8,823 nt of DNA from NCBI GenBank assembly GCA_001509335.1, contig LGGY01000200.1:1-8823 (forward strand), given 5' to 3'. This DNA comes from Fidelibacterota bacterium 46_43. Its GTDB lineage: Bacteria; Fidelibacterota; Fidelibacteria; Fidelibacterales; Fidelibacteraceae. The notes under the pieces were generated by a model that saw nothing but the letters and a program-made list of their open reading frames with translations, had not been told where the DNA came from and searched no databases. The translations under genes were made by a program, and so were the position numbers. Below are positions 1 to 5,663 of the stretch, in pieces. Positions within the stretch are counted from its first letter, which is position 1; every line of letters starts with the position of its first letter.

Positions 1-158
1 AAAATCTGATTATTCCCCACCGGAAATTTGAACACCGGAAATTTGTATTAGAGCCTATGAGAGAAATTGCCTTAAATTATACCGTACCTGGGACGGGAAA
101 AACTATTCAGGACTTTTTTAACGAGTGTCCTGATCAATCACGGGTGGAGAAAATCTGA
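1..158 (+). CDS. folK: 2-amino-4-hydroxy-6-hydroxymethyldihydropteridine pyrophosphokinase (HPPK), C-terminal part
   Basis: Only the last 51 codons are present, read in the frame that starts at base 3 and ends at the TGA at 156-158. The visible protein has the HPPK C-terminal signature: IPH, five residues, then RKFVLEPMREIA, which matches the family pattern IPHPxxxxRxFVLxPLxEIAP. HPPK transfers pyrophosphate from ATP to 6-hydroxymethyl-7,8-dihydropterin in cytosolic folate synthesis. The catalytic and ATP-binding parts lie upstream of the window. The stop is followed immediately by the ATG of the kinase gene, so the two are probably co-transcribed. The IPH region is encoded by two near-adjacent copies of a 13-base sequence (18-30 and 33-45), but the protein still aligns with the family without an insertion. 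The assignment is strong despite the short fragment. Confidence 0.88.
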   Translation, partial: NLIIPHRKFEHRKFVLEPMREIALNYTVPGTGKTIQDFFNECPDQSRVEKI

Positions 159-806
159 ATGCAGAGGCCTGCCTATTATATTACGATTGAAGGTGTTATC
201 GGAGTGGGGAAAACCAGCCTGGCCAAAATCCTGGCACAGCGCCTGAATGCCCGCCTGGTGCTGGAGAAATTTGAAGACAATCCCTTTCTCAGCGATTTTT
301 ATAAAGACAGGGACCGGTATGCTTTTCAGACACAGATTTTCTTCCTCCTGAGCAGATATCGTCAGCAGATAGATCTTTTTCAAACGGAGCTTTTCCATAA
401 AAACCTGGTTACAGATTATATGTTCATCAAGGATAAGCTCTTTGCCTATCTGAATCTGAACGAAAAGGAACTCATGCTGTATGACCAGATGCTGAATCTT
501 CTGATTCGGCAGATTCCCAAGCCGGATCTGGTCATCTACCTCCAGGCGGATACGGAGCGCCTGATGCAAAATATTGTCAAACGGGGACGGGATTTTGAAA
601 AAAATATGGATGAGAAGTATATCGAAGCCCTGAATCAGATGTATAACCAGTTTTTTTTCAGATATAATGAAACTCCTCTGCTTATTATCAATACAACAGA
701 TATAGACTTCGTCCATAATGAGGACGATTTAACGGAGATTTTGAAAACCATTCAAACACCACCGGCAGGGACCAAGTTATACCGGCCGGTGAGGAAACTG
801 TCATGA
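159..806 (+). CDS. Deoxynucleoside kinase (dNK/dGK-dAK family)
   Basis: A 215-residue cytosolic kinase of the deoxynucleoside kinase family, expected to phosphorylate a deoxyribonucleoside with ATP in the dNTP salvage pathway. The P-loop is GVIGVGKT at residues 12-19. It is followed by the LExFEDNPFL segment (35-44), the equivalent of the substrate-side Glu region. AFQTQIFFLLSR (55-66) carries the glutamine that contacts the base in this family. TDYMF (85-89) has D86 where relatives have the catalytic D/E of the DRS/ERS motif. An arginine-rich lid, KRGRDFE, lies near residues 140-146, and NTTDIDFV is near the C-terminus. The ATG follows the folK stop directly and has GGAG 9 bases upstream. 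A folK-dNK pairing is, as I recall, frequent in FCB bacteria. Sequence alone does not tell me whether dA, dG or another nucleoside is the substrate. Confidence 0.9.
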   Translation: MQRPAYYITIEGVIGVGKTSLAKILAQRLNARLVLEKFEDNPFLSDFYKDRDRYAFQTQIFFLLSRYRQQIDLFQTELFHKNLVTDYMFIKDKLFAYLNLNEKELMLYDQMLNLLIRQIPKPDLVIYLQADTERLMQNIVKRGRDFEKNMDEKYIEALNQMYNQFFFRYNETPLLIINTTDIDFVHNEDDLTEILKTIQTPPAGTKLYRPVRKLS

Positions 807-1009
807 CTCGCCTTCTTGGATATATTATCGCCATCTATGTAATGGTGATTGTCTACAGACGCTGGATCCGGCCTGAACTAATTCTGTGGCTGGAAAAACA
901 TCAGAAAAATCCACCCATCCGGGACCAGAAACCGGAACAGGATTCCTACCGGAATGATATCCCCAAAGAGGATATTGTGGATGTGGATTATCAGGAAGAG
1001 GATAATTAA
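803..1009 (+). CDS. Small single-pass membrane protein of unknown function
   Basis: A 68-residue protein that I cannot assign to a named family with confidence. Residues 4-18 (LLGYIIAIYVMVIVY) form a short hydrophobic segment followed by RRWIR, so by the positive-inside rule the N-terminus is probably outside and the tail in the cytosol. The middle is polar and proline-rich (NPPIRDQKPEQ), and the end is strongly acidic (DIVDVDYQEEDN). Small proteins with an N-terminal helix and a terminal acidic D/E-x-D-Y/F-E-E motif occur in other FCB genomes, some grouped under DUF4834, but I offer that only as a possible relation. The ATG overlaps the TGA of the kinase gene by 4 bases (ATGA) and has AGGA 7 bases upstream, which supports real, coupled translation. 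The first residues could instead be read as an uncleaved signal anchor. Confidence 0.7.
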   Translation: MTRLLGYIIAIYVMVIVYRRWIRPELILWLEKHQKNPPIRDQKPEQDSYRNDIPKEDIVDVDYQEEDN

Positions 1010-1145
1010 TCCGATAATACATTTCTATAATCGTTGTGCCAATTTGTCTGCAAGGCTGCTTTTTTAAATTGAATGGATTCTCTTTTATCGATTCGTTACA
1101 TTGTATATAGATTTCAAAGAATAAAAAATAAACAGTCAGGAGGTT
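1010..1145 (+). promoter_or_regulatory. Intergenic leader with probable promoter of the ferritin-like gene
   Basis: This 136-base AT-rich gap separates the folK operon from the ferritin-like gene. That gene has its own strong ribosome site, AGGAGG at 1138-1143, so a promoter here is likely. The best -10-like element is TATATA at 1104-1109, but the 17-base-upstream position (TCTTTT, 1081-1086) is a poor -35, so the exact promoter is uncertain. CAATTT at 1040-1045 and AAATTG at 1066-1071 are complementary and enclose GCA-AGGC-TGC and a T-run (1060-1065). This could be a weak end signal for the upstream operon, but the inner stem is only 3 base pairs. Confidence 0.3.
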
Positions 1146-1148
1146 ATG

Positions 1149-1664
1149 ATGGGTGAAAAAGGTGTTGGCATTTTGGGGTCTTTGGATGTCAAGGATTTGA
1201 TTCGCCAGTTGAATGAAGCGTTGTCTGAAGAGTGGCTGGCTTATTACCAGTACTGGATTGGTGCCCGTTTGATTGAAGGCCCCATGCGGACCGAAGTGGA
1301 ACCGGAGCTGTTGACACATGCTGATGAAGAGCTGAATCATGCCGTGATGGTTGTAGACCGGATTATTCAGCTGGGCGGTGATCCTGTGATTCATCCGGAA
1401 GAATGGTTCAAACTGAGCCGCTGTGCCTATGAGGCTCCCAGCGATCCGTACATTGAAGCCATTCTGAAACAAAATCTCAGTGGCGAGCAGTGTGCAATCA
1501 AACGCTACAAGGAAATTGCGGATTATACCCACGGAAAAGATCACACAACCTGGCAGATCGCCACAAATATCCTCAATGATGAGCTGGAACACGAACAGGA
1601 TATTGAGGATTGGCTGAATGATTTGAAGATGTTGAAAGATGATTTGAGGAAGCTTAAACTATAA
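1149..1664 (+). CDS. Ferritin-like di-iron protein, Dps-like (DPSL/thioferritin) type
   Basis: A 171-residue four-helix-bundle protein of the ferritin superfamily. It is expected to oxidise and store iron, using peroxide or oxygen, and to protect against oxidative stress. Likely di-iron ligands, numbered from the second ATG, are E28 in helix A (EEWLAYYQY), E61xxH64 in helix B (EELNH), E113 in helix C (GEQCA) and E145xxH148 in helix D (DELEHE). Two cysteines, C92 in RCAYEAPSDP and C115 in GEQCAI, match the conserved cysteine pair beside the metal site in the DPSL/thioferritin group known from Sulfolobus, Pyrococcus and Bacteroides. This distinguishes it from classical Dps and bacterioferritin. 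Two ATGs lie in tandem (1146 and 1149). AGGAGG at 1138-1143 is 2 bases from the first and 5 from the second, so I prefer 1149. The gene appears to be monocistronic and converges on frr. Confidence 0.85.
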   Translation: MGEKGVGILGSLDVKDLIRQLNEALSEEWLAYYQYWIGARLIEGPMRTEVEPELLTHADEELNHAVMVVDRIIQLGGDPVIHPEEWFKLSRCAYEAPSDPYIEAILKQNLSGEQCAIKRYKEIADYTHGKDHTTWQIATNILNDELEHEQDIEDWLNDLKMLKDDLRKLKL

Positions 1665-1719
1665 CTTTCATCTTTTTTTTTGATGTCGTGTTTTTTGTGC
1701 AGAAAAGCACAAGATAATG

Positions 1720-1757
1720 AAAAACCCCGGGATATATTCACCGGGGCTTTTCTTTTT
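1720..1757. terminator. Bidirectional intrinsic terminator between the ferritin-like gene and frr
   Basis: CCCCGG (1725-1730) pairs with CCGGGG (1741-1746) around a 10-base loop. An A-run (1720-1724) precedes the stem, and CTTTTCTTTTT (1747-1757) follows it. The stem extends through AAAA/TTTT after one mismatch. Either direction gives a GC stem followed by a U-rich tract, as expected between convergent genes. It lies 56 bases after the ferritin-like stop and 56 bases after the frr stop. Confidence 0.85.
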
Positions 1758-1812
1758 AGGGTATTTGGGGAATGGTTGATTCAAAAAAGGATTCAGGTAA
1801 AAAGTGAATCCG

Positions 1813-2376
1813 TCAAATATGGTCTTCCAGAATTTCCTTTTCTTTCAGTTCATAAATTTCATCAATTCTTGCAATGTGTTCGTCTGTAATTTTTTGAATT
1901 TCATCCAGTCCGTCAGCCGCATTATCTTTGGATATATCGCCGTCTTTTTCCATTTTCCTGATATGCTCGTTGAATTCCCGTCGGACGTTCCGGATGCTGA
2001 TCCGTCCTTCTTCAGCTATCTTGCTCACCACACGGGAGAGATCTTTCCGCCGTTCTTCAGACATGGGAGGGATGGGGAGACGGATAACCTGACCGTCATT
2101 TACCGGTGTAAGTCCAAGAGAACTTGCCAAAATCGCTTTTTCTATCACGGGAAGCATATTTTTTTCCCAGGGTTGAATCACCAGGAGTCTTGCTTCGGGA
2201 ACTGTAATATTGGCGACCTGGTTCAGAGGGGTGGGGTTGCCGTAATATTCCACTTTGATTCCGTCCAGCAGGGCTGTGGAAGCCCGGCCTGTCCGGATGG
2301 ATGCCAGCTCGTGACGTATCACTTCAATGGATTTATCCATTTTGGCTTTGCATTCCTTATACAATGATTCCAGCAT
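1813..2376 (-). CDS. frr: Ribosome recycling factor
   Basis: A 187-residue protein, the usual size for RRF (about 185). RRF works with EF-G to split the post-termination ribosome. Family landmarks are HELASIRTGRAS near residues 22-33, the PLNQVANITVPEARLLVIQPW stretch in two parts around residues 50-70, and LRLPIPPMSEERRKDL-like sequence (here VIRLPIPPMSEERRKDL) near 96-112. The C-terminal helix is rich in charged residues (KITDEHIARIDEIYELKEKE). The start is ATG, 6 bases after AGGAGG (plus-strand 2383-2388). That ribosome site also encodes the last two glycines and touches the stop of pyrH, so only 2 bases separate the genes. This is the last gene of the minus-strand operon and is followed by the shared terminator. 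Confidence 0.97.
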   Translation of the reverse strand: MLESLYKECKAKMDKSIEVIRHELASIRTGRASTALLDGIKVEYYGNPTPLNQVANITVPEARLLVIQPWEKNMLPVIEKAILASSLGLTPVNDGQVIRLPIPPMSEERRKDLSRVVSKIAEEGRISIRNVRREFNEHIRKMEKDGDISKDNAADGLDEIQKITDEHIARIDEIYELKEKEILEDHI

Positions 2377-2378
2377 TC

Positions 2379-3092
2379 TTAACCTCCTAAGATTGTTCCG
2401 ATTGGTTCACCTTTAATGACCCTGAGCAAGTGTCCGGGTTCTTTAAAATTAAAGACAATAATGGGAATCTTGTTTTCACGGCACAGGGCAATGGCGCTCA
2501 AATCCATAACTTTTAAATTCCGCTCAATGGCTTCTTCATAGCTGAGGCTCGTATAACGAACGGCATTGGTATGTGTGACAGGATCTTTATCATACACACC
2601 GTCAACTTTAGTTCCCTTGAGCAGAGCATCTACATTCATCTCAGCGGCACGAAGGGCTGCAGCTGAATCTGTCGTAAAGAAAGGATTTCCCGTTCCTGCG
2701 GCAAAAATCAACACCCGTCCTTTTTCCAAATGTCGCATGGCTCTTCGGCGGATAAAAGGCTCGGCAACCTGGGTGATACTGATTGCTGTTTGAACCCGGG
2801 TCGGGATGCCGGATTTCTCCAGGGCATCCTGAATGGCCAGGGCGTTGATCACAGTTCCCAGCATCCCCATATAATCGCCGGTGACTCTTTCGATTTTCCG
2901 GGTGTTGGCACCTCCTCTGAAAATATTTCCGCCACCGATAACCAGGCAGACCTCAAGGCCCTGGTCAACGACTGATTTGATCTCTCTGGCAAAATAGGAA
3001 ACAACGGAAGGATCGATCCCCGTCCCGTTTTCCCCGGCCAGGATCTCTCCGCTCAACTTTAATAAAATCCGTTGGTAAGGAAGGTCTGACAC
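2379..3092 (-). CDS. pyrH: Uridylate kinase (UMP kinase)
   Basis: A 237-residue hexameric-type bacterial UMP kinase of the amino-acid kinase fold, which makes UDP from UMP and ATP in pyrimidine nucleotide synthesis. Landmarks are ILLKLSGE (residues 9-16), the nucleotide-binding glycine loop VIGGGNIFRG (51-60), GDYMGMLGTVINALAIQDAL, the ISITQVAEPFIRRRA region, and GTGNPFFTTDSAAALRAAEM for UMP and catalytic contacts. KVDGVYDKDP follows. The start codon is GTG at 3090-3092, with AAAGGAG 6 bases upstream (plus-strand 3099-3105); no better ATG lies nearby. It sits 29 bases after tsf and 2 before frr. The tsf-pyrH-frr order is widely conserved in bacteria and links nucleotide supply with translation genes, probably by shared growth control. 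Confidence 0.97.
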   Translation of the reverse strand: MSDLPYQRILLKLSGEILAGENGTGIDPSVVSYFAREIKSVVDQGLEVCLVIGGGNIFRGGANTRKIERVTGDYMGMLGTVINALAIQDALEKSGIPTRVQTAISITQVAEPFIRRRAMRHLEKGRVLIFAAGTGNPFFTTDSAAALRAAEMNVDALLKGTKVDGVYDKDPVTHTNAVRYTSLSYEEAIERNLKVMDLSAIALCRENKIPIIVFNFKEPGHLLRVIKGEPIGTILGG

Positions 3093-3121
3093 AACAGACT
3101 CCTTTGCTTATGTGGGATGAA

Positions 3122-3721
3122 TTAGTTGCTCTCTCCCAAAACAAACCGTGAAAAACGGGCGATCTGAATGTTTTCACCCAGTTTTCCGATGGTCTCTTTC
3201 AGGTATGTCTCAACATTTTTTTCAGGATCTTTGAAAAAGGGCTGTTCCAGAAGGACATTTTCTTTATAGAATTTTTCCAGTTTGCCGGTCACAATTTTTT
3301 CGGCGATATGTTCGGGTTTTCCCTCATTGATAACCTGTTCTTTATAAATGGCCTTTTCCCGTTCAATGATTGCAGGGTCCACCTCTTCACGGGTGACTGC
3401 CAGGGGAGCGGAAGCGGCAATCTGCATGGCTACATCTTTGACGAAATTCTGAAAATCCGGTGTGTTTGCCACAAAATCGGTTTCGCAATTGATTTCGACC
3501 AGCGTTCCCAGTTTGCTGCCCTGATGAATATAGGCATATATTAAGCCTTCGTTCACGGCCCGGGATGTTTTCTTTTCAGCTTTGGCAATTCCCTGGGCAC
3601 GAAGGTAATCAACGGCTTTATCCATATCACCATCTGTTTTATTTAATGCTTTTTTACAGTCCATCATTCCGGCACCGGTTTTATCCCGGAGCTCTTTTAC
3701 CATAGCGGCTGTTATGGTCAT
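3122..3721 (-). CDS. tsf: Elongation factor Ts (short form)
   Basis: A 199-residue nucleotide exchange factor for EF-Tu. The N-terminal UBA-like domain carries VKELRDKTGAGMMDCKKAL (residues 8-26), followed by the A-x-D-YLRAQGIAKAEKK segment. The core holds ETDFVAN (80-86), whose TDFVAN motif contacts the Mg/G-domain side of EF-Tu. The protein is much shorter than the E. coli form (283 residues) but similar to the compact type of Thermus, so it is complete rather than truncated. The C-terminus keeps the usual GENIQIARFSRF end. The ATG overlaps the rpsB stop by 4 bases, with GGAG 8 bases upstream inside rpsB, which indicates translational coupling. Confidence 0.97.
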   Translation of the reverse strand: MTITAAMVKELRDKTGAGMMDCKKALNKTDGDMDKAVDYLRAQGIAKAEKKTSRAVNEGLIYAYIHQGSKLGTLVEINCETDFVANTPDFQNFVKDVAMQIAASAPLAVTREEVDPAIIEREKAIYKEQVINEGKPEHIAEKIVTGKLEKFYKENVLLEQPFFKDPEKNVETYLKETIGKLGENIQIARFSRFVLGESN

Positions 3722-4536
3722 ATTCCTGACTCCTTTTTATTCAACCTCTTCCACATTTCTTTTTCAAACTTTGCTTCAACTGCTTCCTGAAGTTTTTCTT
3801 TTGGGGTTGTTTCAATTTTTTCTTCTGTTTTTTCTTCAGCTTTCACTTTTTTACCGCTTTTTCCTTCCAGGGCTGCATCGGCCAGACGGCGGGTAATCAG
3901 CTGAATGGTCCGGATGGAATCATCATTGGCCGGAATGGGATAATCAATCACTGACGGATCGGCATTGGTATCCAGCAGAGCAATGATGGGGATATCCAGT
4001 TTCCGGGCTTCTGCCACGGCAATCTTTTCGTGGACCGTATCCACAATGAATAGCGCATCAGGAAGTTTTTTCATATCCTTGATTCCCCGGTGCAGGGATT
4101 CCAGCTTCTCCTTTTCCCGCATCAGTCCCAAAATCTCTTTCTTGGTCAGATTGGCCCATGCTTCATCACTTTCACTGTCCCTTTGCAACTGCATCATTCT
4201 CCGGATAGACCGCTTGATTGTTACAAAATTGGTCAGAGTACCGCCAAGCCAGCGTTCGGTGATGTAATGATTCTTGCTGCGGATGGCTTCATCTTCAATC
4301 ACAGACCGGGCCTGCTTTTTGGTCCCCACAAAGAGAATTTCTCCTCCCTGACGGGAAAGGTCACTGACAAATTCAGCCGCTTCTTCCAAGGCCTGAATGG
4401 TTTTTTTCAAATCAATAATATGAATCCCGTTCTTCTCCATGAAAATATAATCTTTCATAGCGGGATTCCATTTTGAGGACAGGTGACCGAAATGGGCACC
4501 GGTTCCTAATAATGTTTCAATGGTAATTGTATTCAT
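3718..4536 (-). CDS. rpsB: Small ribosomal subunit protein S2
   Basis: A 272-residue S2 protein of the 30S subunit. Family features are LLGTGAHFGHLSSKWNPAMKDYIF near the N-terminus, NGIHIIDLKKT, ILFVGTKKQA, ERWLGGTLTNF and, further on, PDALFIVDTVHEKIAVAEARKLDIPIIALLDTN given here in pieces: PDALFIVD, HEKIAVAEA and IALLDTNADP. The protein exceeds E. coli S2 (241 residues) by about 30 residues. The excess is a C-terminal tail from about residue 225 that is rich in Lys and Glu (KSGKKVKAEEKTEEK), probably disordered or helical and on the ribosome surface. The start is ATG, 5 bases after GGAG (plus-strand 4542-4545). It lies 18 bases downstream of rpsI and overlaps tsf. Confidence 0.98.
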   Translation of the reverse strand: MNTITIETLLGTGAHFGHLSSKWNPAMKDYIFMEKNGIHIIDLKKTIQALEEAAEFVSDLSRQGGEILFVGTKKQARSVIEDEAIRSKNHYITERWLGGTLTNFVTIKRSIRRMMQLQRDSESDEAWANLTKKEILGLMREKEKLESLHRGIKDMKKLPDALFIVDTVHEKIAVAEARKLDIPIIALLDTNADPSVIDYPIPANDDSIRTIQLITRRLADAALEGKSGKKVKAEEKTEEKIETTPKEKLQEAVEAKFEKEMWKRLNKKESGI

Positions 4537-4554
4537 GAGATCTCCAAAAAACCG

Positions 4555-4947
4555 TTAACGTTTCGAGAACTGGAATGCACGACGGGCACCACGCAGGCCG
4601 TATTTCTTCCGTTCCACACGACGAGGGTCGCGGGTCAGAAACCCTGCGGATTTTAATACCGGCCGTGATTCGGGATTCACCAGTGTCAATGCCCTGCTCA
4701 GTCCGTGACGAACTGCACCGGCCTGTCCCGTGGGACCTCCACCCTGAACGGAGACAATGATGTCATACGCGTTCCCGAATTTGATTAACTCCAGCGGCTG
4801 TCTCACAATCATTTGGGATGTTTCACGCCCAAAATACTCTTCAAGAGGCCGTTTGTTGATGATGATCTTACCGGTACCGGGACGAAGCCGTACCCGGGCG
4901 ACTGCGGATTTTCGGCGACCAACAGCAATATATTCGTTCTTAAGCAT
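4555..4947 (-). CDS. rpsI: Small ribosomal subunit protein S9
   Basis: A 130-residue S9 protein of the 30S subunit. It shows the family N-terminus YIAVGRRKSAVARVRL, the central GGGPTGQAGAVRHGLSRAL and the C-terminal LTRDPRRVERKKYG...FSKR. The final SKR reaches the P-site tRNA in known ribosome structures. There are two candidate starts in frame: GTG at 4951-4953 and ATG at 4945-4947. GGAG (plus-strand 4958-4961) is 4 bases from the GTG and 10 from the ATG. I chose the ATG, but the alternative would only add two residues. Either start lies inside the end of rplM (8 or 14 bases of overlap), so translation is probably coupled to L13. Confidence 0.96.
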   Translation of the reverse strand: MLKNEYIAVGRRKSAVARVRLRPGTGKIIINKRPLEEYFGRETSQMIVRQPLELIKFGNAYDIIVSVQGGGPTGQAGAVRHGLSRALTLVNPESRPVLKSAGFLTRDPRRVERKKYGLRGARRAFQFSKR

Positions 4948-5392
4948 TGTCACTCAACTCCTTCTTTAAATTCAGGGTTTCGGGCATCTGTGCCTGATGG
5001 GGGTGCTCCGGTCCGCTGTATACCTTCAGCTTCTTGATTAGTTGTCGACCCAGACGGGTATGGGGAAGCATGCCCCTGACGGCACGGGTAATAACCTCTT
5101 CAGGATGACTTGAACGCAATTCCTTCAGGGATGTATACCGGCTTCCTCCCGGATATCCCGTATGACGAAAATATTGCTTGTACGACTCTTTGTTTCCTGT
5201 TAACCGTACCTTTTCTGCATTGATAATAATAACAAAATCCCCTGTATCCATGTGGGGGGTGAATGTGGGTTTGTGCTTGCCCCTCAATATCTGGGCAACC
5301 TCACTGGATAAGCGACCCAAAACCAGATCAGTGGCATCTATAATAAACCACTTTCGTTCGATCTCTGACGGTTTTGCCGTATACGTTTTCAA
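4940..5392 (-). CDS. rplM: Large ribosomal subunit protein L13
   Basis: A 150-residue L13 protein of the 50S subunit and first gene of the minus-strand operon. Landmarks are RKWFIIDATDLVLGRLSS (residues 14-31), LRGKHKPTFTPHMDTGDFV, the VRLTGNK segment, YFRHTGYPGG and the AVRGMLPHTRLGRQ motif. The start codon is TTG at 5390-5392: GGAGG (plus-strand 5401-5405) sits 8 bases upstream, an in-frame TAA lies 15 bases further upstream, and no ATG or GTG lies between. L13-S9 pairing is nearly universal in bacteria. In E. coli, L13 represses its own operon by binding the leader RNA. A promoter and a possible leader hairpin lie just upstream here. Confidence 0.98.
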   Translation of the reverse strand: MKTYTAKPSEIERKWFIIDATDLVLGRLSSEVAQILRGKHKPTFTPHMDTGDFVIIINAEKVRLTGNKESYKQYFRHTGYPGGSRYTSLKELRSSHPEEVITRAVRGMLPHTRLGRQLIKKLKVYSGPEHPHQAQMPETLNLKKELSDNA

Positions 5393-5424
5393 ATCGAATT
5401 CCTCCGTTTATGTGACTCTCTTCA

Positions 5425-5462
5425 CCCGGAGCCACCGTGATTGTGCTCAAAACATTTCCGGG
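5425..5462 (-). promoter_or_regulatory. Possible leader hairpin in the rplM 5' UTR
   Basis: In the predicted rplM transcript, CCCGGA (plus-strand 5457-5462) can pair with TCCGGG (5425-5430), closing a 26-base loop. The hairpin lies between the predicted transcription start near 5476 and the Shine-Dalgarno at 5401-5405. Its place fits a ribosomal-protein autoregulatory leader, but a 6-base stem with a wide loop can arise by chance. Confidence 0.3.
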
Positions 5463-5468
5463 ACTGCG

Positions 5469-5482
5469 TTTCAAGCTTGAAA
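5469..5482. promoter_or_regulatory. 14-base perfect palindrome at the rplM transcription start
   Basis: TTTCAAGCTTGAAA is a perfect inverted repeat with no spacer. It begins directly next to the -10 element of the minus-strand promoter, and its centre (5475/5476) falls on the predicted transcription start. A dimeric repressor bound here would block initiation, so it is a candidate operator. No regulator is known to me for this sequence, and chance is possible in AT-rich DNA. Confidence 0.35.
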
Positions 5483-5511
5483 ATTTAATAATGGAATAAA
5501 TCATTTACCAA
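5483..5511 (-). promoter_or_regulatory. Promoter of the rplM-rpsI-rpsB-tsf-pyrH-frr operon
   Basis: Read on the minus strand, a -35 box TTGGTA (plus-strand 5506-5511) and a -10 box TTAAAT (5483-5488) are separated by exactly 17 bases. This fits the general sigma-70-type pattern, with an A+T-rich spacer. It would start transcription near 5476 and give a leader of about 84 bases before the TTG of rplM. Alternative -10 registers such as TATTAA exist at the same place. Confidence 0.6.
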
Positions 5512-5599
5512 CATCTTTTTCTTTTATTATTGGTGTCTTCCCTCGTATTTTTGAACAAATGCTCCGGCAGGTCCCGGGATAAATCATTAAAAAACAAAT

Positions 5600-5629
5600 G
5601 AATTCCGTTTCCTGGCGCAGGAAAAATTC
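5600..5629 (+). promoter_or_regulatory. Strong bulged hairpin in the yicC leader
   Basis: TTTCCTG (5608-5614) pairs perfectly with CAGGAAA (5618-5624) around a GCG loop. The outer arms GAATT (5600-5604) and AATTC (5625-5629) add five pairs, with CCG (5605-5607) as a one-sided bulge. The hairpin ends 34 bases before the yicC ATG. No T-run follows on the plus strand, so it is not a standard terminator there. A T-run (plus-strand AAAAAA near 5589-5594) lies beyond it on the minus strand. It may be a leader or protein-binding structure. Confidence 0.4.
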
Positions 5630-5663
5630 TTAACTTTCTCCCCCAAAAGACGGAGACCCGGAT

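Noticed and set aside
138..716. A 192-codon minus-strand open frame antisense to the deoxynucleoside kinase
   Set aside because: The sense protein has P-loop and substrate motifs along its length. The antisense product resembles no family and is typical of a shadow frame.
1040..1071. Possible terminator after the small membrane protein gene (CAATTT/AAATTG with an inner GCA/TGC and T-run)
   Set aside because: The inner stem is 3 pairs and the outer stem is all A/T except one pair. It is too weak to call; noted in the leader entry only.
825..1592. A 255-codon minus-strand open frame crossing the small membrane protein gene and the ferritin-like gene
   Set aside because: It covers an intergenic leader plus two sense genes with clear family or coupling evidence, and its product has no recognisable motif.
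1695..1712. Small hairpin TTGTGC-AGAAAA-GCACAA just before the shared terminator
   Set aside because: The 6-base stem is followed by a purine-rich stretch on the plus strand, not a T-run. It could aid termination but is not a terminator by itself.
1804..2367. A 187-codon plus-strand open frame opposite frr
   Set aside because: It mirrors the length of frr, is Phe/His/Cys rich, and has no domain. frr is certain.
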